From JAWCLZ01 sp037443105 (GTDB lineage Archaea > Halobacteriota > JAWCLZ01): 17,437 nt of DNA. Under the pieces are notes generated by a model. That model was not told where the DNA came from, did not search any database, and saw nothing but the letters and a program-made list of their open reading frames with translations. The position numbers were made by a program, and so were the translations under genes. The DNA lies in NCBI GenBank assembly GCA_037443105.1, contig JBBIOZ010000031.1, positions 1 to 17,437 on the forward strand, read 5' to 3'. This document shows, piece by piece, positions 13,760 to 17,437 of this stretch; within the stretch, counting starts at the first letter, position 1; each line of letters starts with the position of its first letter.

Positions 13760-15034
13760 ATGGATAATGCTAAGAGTAAGACGATGGTTGAGAAGATTCT
13801 TTACAGAAAAATAGGAAGAGAAGTTAGTCCCGGTGATTTAGTTGTATCACAAGTTGACCTTGCTTTTGCTCACGATGGCACCATGCCTCTTGCAATTCAG
13901 CAGATGGAATCTGGATTGAAAACGCGTCGCGTTTTTGATAGCACAAAGGTAATAGGGATATGCGACCATGCTTCACCTTCGCCTAGCGAGAAGATTTCAA
14001 ATATCCATATCATGATGAGAAAATTCGCAAGGGAGAATAATATCGCTTTTTTTGAGAATGGAGATGGCATTTGCCATCAAATTGTTATTGAAAAATATGC
14101 TGCGCCTTATAAAGTTATTGTAGGTGCAGATTCCCATTCATGCACCCATGGTGCTCTGGGTGCATTTGCAACCGGGGTTGGCTCAACTGATATTGCCGCG
14201 ATTTTTGCTTACGGCAAGACGTGGTTTAAAGTACCTGAAAGTTTGAAGATCACTATCAGGGGAAGACTTCCAAAGTATGTATACTCAAAAGATGTTTTTC
14301 TCAAAATTGTCAGCATAATTGGAGCCGATGGTGCAGCTTATAAATCAATGGAGTTTCTAGGGGAGACTGTGGATAGAATGGATGTTGAAGAAAGACTAGT
14401 GCTCAGCAATATGTCAGTTGAAGCAGGCGCAAAACTCGGGCTTTGCAAAGCAGATGAGAAGGTCAGAGTTTTTCTAAAGAGATATGGCCGTGCCCATGAA
14501 TATCAAGCACTGGAACCAGATGAAAATGCAGTTTATGAGGATGAAATTGAGGTCTCTGTGGATAAGCTCGAACCACTTGTGGCATGTCCTCATCGCGTTG
14601 ACAATGTAAAATCAGCTAGGGAGCTTTCTAGTGTTGAGCTTGACCAAGTTTGCATTGGCTCGTGCACAAATGGTAGATTGAGCGACCTAAGAATTGCAGC
14701 TAGGATTTTGAAGGGCAGGAAAGTGAATCGTAGCACTCGCTTAGTGGTATATCCAGCGAGTAGAAGCATTTTATTTAAAGCAATGCAGGAAGGAATAATT
14801 CAAACTCTAGTTAAAGCAGGAGCCTCAATTGGCGTACCTGGCTGCGGGTTTTGCATAGGTAGAACAGTTGCGCTTGGAGATGGTGAAAAAGTGCTCTCTA
14901 CCCAGAATCGCAATTTCAAAGGCAGAATGGGCAATGATAAAGCTGAGATTTACCTCTGCAGTCCTGCAACTGCCGCGGTTTCAGCTATAACTGGCAAAAT
15001 CACCGATCCAAGGGACTACTTGGGGGTGAAATAG
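13760..15034 (+). CDS. leuC: 3-isopropylmalate/homoaconitate dehydratase-type large subunit
   Basis: Aconitase-superfamily subunit carrying the catalytic [4Fe-4S] cluster, which isomerises 2- to 3-substituted malates. Cluster ligands are C302 in IGSCTNGR, and C362 and C365 in GVPGCGFCIGR. GADSHSCTHGALGAFATGVG (122-141) and AHDGT are substrate and loop landmarks. At 424 aa it matches the archaeal LeuC/HacA subgroup rather than the longer bacterial LeuC. Its partner subunit starts at the very next base after its stop. The role could be leucine biosynthesis, or the coenzyme-B pathway (homoaconitase) in methanogen relatives, or 2,3-dimethylmalate-type chemistry; no leuA/leuB lies nearby to decide. 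Confidence 0.88.
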   Translation: MDNAKSKTMVEKILYRKIGREVSPGDLVVSQVDLAFAHDGTMPLAIQQMESGLKTRRVFDSTKVIGICDHASPSPSEKISNIHIMMRKFARENNIAFFENGDGICHQIVIEKYAAPYKVIVGADSHSCTHGALGAFATGVGSTDIAAIFAYGKTWFKVPESLKITIRGRLPKYVYSKDVFLKIVSIIGADGAAYKSMEFLGETVDRMDVEERLVLSNMSVEAGAKLGLCKADEKVRVFLKRYGRAHEYQALEPDENAVYEDEIEVSVDKLEPLVACPHRVDNVKSARELSSVELDQVCIGSCTNGRLSDLRIAARILKGRKVNRSTRLVVYPASRSILFKAMQEGIIQTLVKAGASIGVPGCGFCIGRTVALGDGEKVLSTQNRNFKGRMGNDKAEIYLCSPATAAVSAITGKITDPRDYLGVK

Positions 15035-15547
15035 ATGAAGATAAAAGGCAAAGTGCTGCGCATTTTCCCTAGGGATACAAATACCGATGAGATGATCTCA
15101 GGCAAATATAAATACGACGAAATTGACTTGAAGAAACTCGCTATGCATGCTTTCGAGGCTATCGATCCAAATTTCTATGAAGATGCCAAGCGGACAGAGA
15201 ACCCAATTTTAATTGCAGATAGCAACTTCGGCTGCGGATCCTCGCGGGAGCAAGCACCGCAGGTGATCAAAGCCTGTGGTGTCAGCTGCATTATTGCAGA
15301 GTCATTTGCGCGGATCTTCTACAGGAACGCATTCAACATAGGCTTGCCTTTGATCGAATGCAGAGATATTGCTTCAAGGGTGAAGCAGGGGGATGAGCTT
15401 GAGGTCGACTTTGATGAAGGAATAATTAAAAATCTCAGCAGAAATGAAATCTACGAGTTCAAACCGATACCGAAGTTCATGCAAGCATTGCTAAGATCAG
15501 GCGGTCTAATACCATATCTTCTAGAACGCAGGGGATTTGAGTTCTAA
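15035..15547 (+). CDS. leuD: 3-isopropylmalate/homoaconitate dehydratase-type small subunit
   Basis: Swivelling domain that closes over the cluster of the large subunit. RDTNTDEMI (13-21) and ADSNFGCGSSREQAP (61-75) are the family signatures, with ARIFYRNAFNIGLPLIEC following. The short loop that sets substrate choice in archaeal homologues (YLVY in IPM isomerase, YLRT in homoaconitase, as I recall) reads here GKYKYDEI (23-30), matching neither. The start ATG immediately follows the large-subunit TAG, with GGGGGTGA upstream as SD. 170 aa is normal. The gene symbol is by family; the true substrate is uncertain. Confidence 0.87.
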   Translation: MKIKGKVLRIFPRDTNTDEMISGKYKYDEIDLKKLAMHAFEAIDPNFYEDAKRTENPILIADSNFGCGSSREQAPQVIKACGVSCIIAESFARIFYRNAFNIGLPLIECRDIASRVKQGDELEVDFDEGIIKNLSRNEIYEFKPIPKFMQALLRSGGLIPYLLERRGFEF

Positions 15548-15764
15548 CCAAAAGGCAACCTTAAATAAGTTCGTTGAATACGCAGTTATAAAGATCGCAT
15601 AGGATCCCCTAAAATCAATGCAACATCCGAAATTGTCCAATGCTTTTCTCTAGCTCATTAGTTTGCCGGATCTTTCGCGACATCTGCTAAAATGGAGATA
15701 GCTTTTCCATCGCGGTGATGCCAGCATTGGAAAAGGTGATTTTTGAGAAGGAAGAAGGTTAAAC
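15548..15764. other. Gene-free stretch with competing inverted repeats
   Basis: No convincing gene lies in the 285 bp between leuD and the next ATG; this is its first 217 bp. CCTTAAATAAG near 15558-15568 could be a TATA box for a short transcript. Two perfect stems share bases and exclude each other: TCCAATGCT (15636-15644) with AGCATTGGA (15723-15731), and CTTTTCCA (15702-15709) with TGGAAAAG (15728-15735). This may be a structured leader, a small RNA, or decayed sequence. Short open stretches such as MPALEKVIFEKEEG ending near 15760 look like coding remnants but match nothing I know. Confidence 0.3.
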
Positions 15765-15810
15765 AAAAAATTTATGTGTTATTGCACAAAAAATATATGT
15801 GTTTATACAC
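15765..15810 (+). repeat. Tandem 23-bp repeat with TGTG/CACA dyads, candidate operator
   Basis: Two copies lie head to tail, 15765-15787 and 15788-15810, identical at 19 of 23 positions (AAAAAAT.TATGTGTT..T.CAC). Each holds a dyad: TGTG-N6-CACA in the first and TGTGT-TTAT-ACACA in the second, two helical turns apart. Each also holds a TATA-like stretch. The array ends 7 nt before GAGGAGGTGA (15817-15826), the strong SD of the next gene. A regulator bound here would overlap the promoter. Confidence 0.5.
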
Positions 15811-15832
15811 AAAATAGAGGAGGTGAAAGAGG

Positions 15833-16072
15833 ATGCCATTTGGAATGGGACCGTTTGGATTCCTAATGCTGGCAAGAGGGTTATATCCCTATAGATATCG
15901 ATTGCCACCAGTGTATCCATTCCTACCTTGGTTGACATACAGATTTGCGCCATTCTTTTATCCAACCGCCATTCCAAAGGAAGAAGAATTGAGGATGCTC
16001 GAGGATGAAGCAAAGCTGCTTGAACGAGAACTATTAGAGATAAAAAAGAGGATTGAGGAACTCCAAAAATAA
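15833..16072 (+). CDS. DUF5320-like small coiled-coil protein
   Basis: The 79-aa protein has an N-terminal Gly/Pro/aromatic half (MPFGMGPFGFLMLARGLYPY, then PPVYPFLPWLTY) and a C-terminal coiled coil from IPKEEELRMLEDEAKLLERE to KRIEELQK. This two-part build is that of DUF5320 proteins, whose function is unknown but which I associate with DUF134 regulators and NifB/NifX/Mrp-type metal-cluster genes. SD GAGGAGGTGA is 6 nt before the ATG, the strongest in the window, preceded by the 23-bp tandem repeat. The coil resembles the one in the protein at 17003-17434. No cysteines, so it does not bind a cluster by thiolates itself. Confidence 0.7.
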   Translation: MPFGMGPFGFLMLARGLYPYRYRLPPVYPFLPWLTYRFAPFFYPTAIPKEEELRMLEDEAKLLERELLEIKKRIEELQK

Positions 16073-16106
16073 TGGTTCCTCAATCCATTTCTTGGCATCG
16101 ATATTA

Positions 16107-16328
16107 ATGTTTCCCATAGCATATATTAATAGAAATAAATGCATTGGGTGCAAGACTTGCGAGAGATATTGCCCAACTGGAGCGATAAGAGTTATTGGCA
16201 AAAAAGCAAGGGTTAATCCTTTAATTTGTTTGGGATGTGGTATTTGCTCATATTTCTGCAAGCAGCGAGCGATATACCCTGTACCTAGGCATATTCAATT
16301 CCAGTTTGCAGGGGATAAGTACAAGTGA
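16107..16328 (+). CDS. 2x[4Fe-4S] ferredoxin-like protein
   Basis: A small electron carrier or cluster-binding domain: CIGCKTCERYCP (C12, C15, C18, C22) and CLGCGICSYFCK (C41, C44, C47, C51) bind two cubane clusters. From the ATG at 16107 it is 73 aa. No good SD is visible, so translation may depend on coupling with the gene ending at 16072; a TTG at 16053 inside that gene would add 18 poor-looking residues. The tail HIQFQFAGDKYK runs into the start of the next reading frame, which overlaps by about 23 nt. The tail resembles the strand before the MIP18 motif, so the two may once have been, or still be, one protein. Confidence 0.8.
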   Translation: MFPIAYINRNKCIGCKTCERYCPTGAIRVIGKKARVNPLICLGCGICSYFCKQRAIYPVPRHIQFQFAGDKYK

Positions 16329-16497
16329 AAAGGCAATTATAGAACTTGTCCCGACAAGTGCTTTATGTCCTTTGGCAATTCATCTAGCGATAAATGTAAA
16401 GAAAGAGGTTGAAAAGATAGAGGGATTGAAAGATGTGAAGGTATATATCAAAGGGCACATTATGGAACACAGGATAAATGAGGCTGTAAATAAATGA
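16306..16497 (+). CDS. Minimal MIP18/DUF59-like Fe-S assembly domain protein
   Basis: MIP18/SufT-family domains help insert Fe-S clusters into targets. The core IIELVPTSALCPLAIHLA, then VKKEVEKIEGLKDVKVYIKG and a final GHIMEHRIN helix follow the second half of that fold, including the conserved Cys of the TxxxCP motif. The usual first ~45 residues with DPE and DLGLIY are missing. The start is unclear: TTG at 16306 gives 63 aa but has no SD and lies inside the ferredoxin gene. A frameshifted fusion to the ferredoxin, or coupled re-initiation, are both possible. It overlaps the next gene in ATGA. Confidence 0.6.
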   Translation: MQGISTSEKAIIELVPTSALCPLAIHLAINVKKEVEKIEGLKDVKVYIKGHIMEHRINEAVNK

Positions 16498-16757
16498 AGA
16501 GAGATCGAATACAGATCAGCGGCTGTGGATTTGTCTGCAGCGATTGCATTCTGCTCCATGAAGAAATCTGCTTTGGCTGCTCAATTGCGAATGAGATTGC
16601 GAAGGATTGTAAGATAATAAAATGTCTCCAAAAGAAGAAGCTTGCTACTTGTTTAAAATGCAAGGAACGCTATATCAATGGCAAAATTTGCTCTATTTAT
16701 AAAGATGGATTGAGACACTGCCCCATTAGAATTTGCCTGCTCGCCGCATTCGAGTAA
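16494..16757 (+). CDS. Cysteine-rich protein, DUF3795-like
   Basis: 87 aa with 12 cysteines: CGFVCSDC (C11, C15, C18), CFGC (C26, C29), CKIIKC (C39, C44), CLKC (C53, C56), then C66, C76 and C81. The order of a CG..C..C entry, CxGC, CxIxxC and CxxC resembles DUF3795, a small metal- or Fe-S-binding family of unknown function; I am not certain of membership. The ATG overlaps the stop of the MIP18-like gene (ATGA), so it is the last gene of the cluster. Its stop is 1 nt from the convergent DUF134 gene's stop. Confidence 0.65.
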   Translation: MKRDRIQISGCGFVCSDCILLHEEICFGCSIANEIAKDCKIIKCLQKKKLATCLKCKERYINGKICSIYKDGLRHCPIRICLLAAFE

Positions 16758-16758
16758 G

Positions 16759-16950
16759 CTATTTTTTATTTTGCATCACAATAAGAGGCCTTCCTTCCAC
16801 CAGCATTGCTGCCACTTTAGTTCGAGCGCTTTTCAAACATCGCCATACAGTGCCTCTCGAAATGCCCATTTTTTCAGCGGCTTTTTCTTGGGTTAATTTC
16901 TGATAGAAGACCAGTCTAAGAGCTTCGAATTCATCTTGATTCAAGGTCAC
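16759..16950 (-). CDS. Minimal DUF134-type helix-turn-helix regulator
   Basis: A probable DNA-binding protein. LNQDEFEALRLVFYQKLTQE leads into AAEKMGISRGTVWRCLKSAR (an HTH like that of sigma-70 region 4), then TKVAAMLVEGRPLIV, the closing DUF134 motif. Longer DUF134 members have ~30-40 further N-terminal residues rich in Pro and Arg; here only 63 aa follow the GTG at 16950, which has AAGGA 5 nt upstream. The frame stays open further upstream (HFIKEPVTLN...), so the true start could be earlier at a non-ATG codon. DUF134 genes tend to sit with metal-cluster genes, as here; it likely controls one or both neighbouring DUF5320-like units. Confidence 0.8.
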   Translation of the reverse strand: MTLNQDEFEALRLVFYQKLTQEKAAEKMGISRGTVWRCLKSARTKVAAMLVEGRPLIVMQNKK

Positions 16951-16962
16951 AGGTTCCTTGAT

Positions 16963-16992
16963 AAAGTGTGCGTTTCTCCCAAAAAAAGTGTG
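16963..16992 (-). repeat. Direct repeat CACACTTT before the DUF134 gene
   Basis: On the minus strand CACACTTT occurs at 16985-16992 and again at 16963-16970, 22 bp apart (two helical turns), in the short spacer between the DUF5320-like gene and the DUF134 gene. It may be an autoregulatory site, loosely like the CACA/T-rich 23-bp repeat at 15765-15810. Chance is not excluded. Confidence 0.25.
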
Positions 16993-17002
16993 AGCAGCTG
17001 GG

Positions 17003-17437
17003 CTATTTATCTCTCCTTAGTGTTTTCAGCTCCTCAATTCTTGCTTCCACACCCTTAATTTCTTCGTCAAGTTCCCTTCTATATTCCTCGAGAGCAGCAA
17101 GTTCATCCTCAGGCGGTGCGCCATACGGTGGCGAAAAATCATTTGCCTTGCCGCTCTCTATCTCTTCTATTCTTTTTCTGATCGCTTGAAGCTGCGATTC
17201 TATAGCCCCAGCTTGCTGTTCCAGCATTTCTTTTTCCTGTTCTTTTGTTGGTGGCGTGCCTGGGAATGGCGTTGAATATGGCATTCCTTTTCTGAGTTGC
17301 TCCATATATTGTGGTAATTGCCCGCTTGACATTAGCCATTGAGCAGTCGGTGGAAGCCCAGTGGCTGATCTCCCAATCCAACCTGGAGAGTAGCCGAATC
17401 TAATCCAACCTGGCAGCCCTGTTAATTGATACATTGT
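17003..17437 (-). CDS. Second DUF5320-like coiled-coil protein (start at or beyond window end)
   Basis: At least 143 aa if begun at the ATG at 17434; the frame is still open at the window edge, so more N-terminus may exist. The N-terminal 60 residues are Gly/Pro/aromatic-rich (GLPGWIRFGYSPGWIGRS). Two coiled-coil units follow: residues 62-93 ending RKRIEEIE, and 107-136 ending EARIEEL, joined by a Pro/Tyr linker. Both resemble the single coil of the protein at 15833-16072, so the coil seems duplicated within this protein and shared between the two genes. Same strand as, and 52 nt upstream of, the DUF134 gene; probably one operon. Confidence 0.65.
   Translation of the reverse strand, partial: TMYQLTGLPGWIRFGYSPGWIGRSATGLPPTAQWLMSSGQLPQYMEQLRKGMPYSTPFPGTPPTKEQEKEMLEQQAGAIESQLQAIRKRIEEIESGKANDFSPPYGAPPEDELAALEEYRRELDEEIKGVEARIEELKTLRRDK

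Noticed and set aside
15660..15762. Possible decayed gene in the spacer after leuD (for example a stretch ending VMPALEKVIFEKEEG, or a minus-strand stretch GKAISILADVAKDPAN)
   Set aside because: Both are under 25 codons between stops and match no family I know; kept only as a remark on the spacer.
1..17437. tRNA or rRNA genes, CRISPR arrays, insertion sequences, prophage or att sites
   Set aside because: Looked for cloverleaf-like conserved loops, regularly spaced repeats, transposase or integrase motifs and terminal inverted repeats; none was seen. A covariance-model scan would be needed to exclude a small RNA.

Overview
The window looks like archaeal chromosome, most likely from a euryarchaeote. 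The evidence is a Trm5-type tRNA m1G37 methyltransferase with its N-terminal D1 domain, an archaeal-type phosphopantetheine adenylyltransferase, TATA boxes about 27 nt upstream of leaderless start codons, Shine-Dalgarno sequences of the GGAGGTGA type, many TTG/GTG starts, and a DUF134 regulator with DUF5320-like partners. Lineage cannot be fixed from the sequence alone. I see no tRNA, rRNA, CRISPR array, transposase or phage gene.

Layout. (a) 1-1214: the 3' end of a thioredoxin-like gene, convergent with a histone-deacetylase-family gene that has lost an internal segment; its last 58 codons survive in another frame. (b) 1271-6143: a complete branched-chain amino acid type (Liv) ABC transporter split into two convergent units, livG-livF on + and livK-livH-livM on -, meeting at a bidirectional hairpin terminator. 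Both unit promoters carry the same 17-bp inverted repeat GTGCTA-N5-TAGCA(C/T) just downstream of the TATA box, probably a shared operator. (c) 6214-8062: a 62-aa zinc-ribbon protein, a MoaB/Mog molybdopterin protein, and a DUF457 membrane protein. (d) 8156-11082: a divergent polyprenyl diphosphate synthase and a radical SAM protein in one operon behind a perfect 16-bp palindrome, then a membrane-anchored winged-helix protein. (e) 11109-13686: leaderless trm5 and an ATGA/GTGA-coupled trio of hydrogenase maturation protease, coaD and a YjjX-family NTPase. (f) 13760-15547: large and small subunits of an isopropylmalate/homoaconitate-type dehydratase. (g) 15548-17437: a 285-bp gene-free stretch with competing inverted repeats, a tandem 23-bp operator-like repeat, then a compact cluster (DUF5320-like coiled-coil protein, 2x[4Fe-4S] ferredoxin, minimal MIP18/DUF59-like domain, 12-cysteine protein) facing a minimal DUF134 regulator and a second DUF5320-like gene.

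How they fit together. The Liv genes form one five-part importer, and the operator pair suggests one regulator for both halves. The prenyl synthase and radical SAM enzyme plausibly act on one isoprenoid product. Region (g) is the best candidate for an undescribed system: four small genes, most of them cysteine- or Fe-S-related, abutting or overlapping, with one strong SD, a repeat-type operator and a convergent DUF134-type regulator. I infer a metal or Fe-S handling cassette; no function is proven by the sequence.
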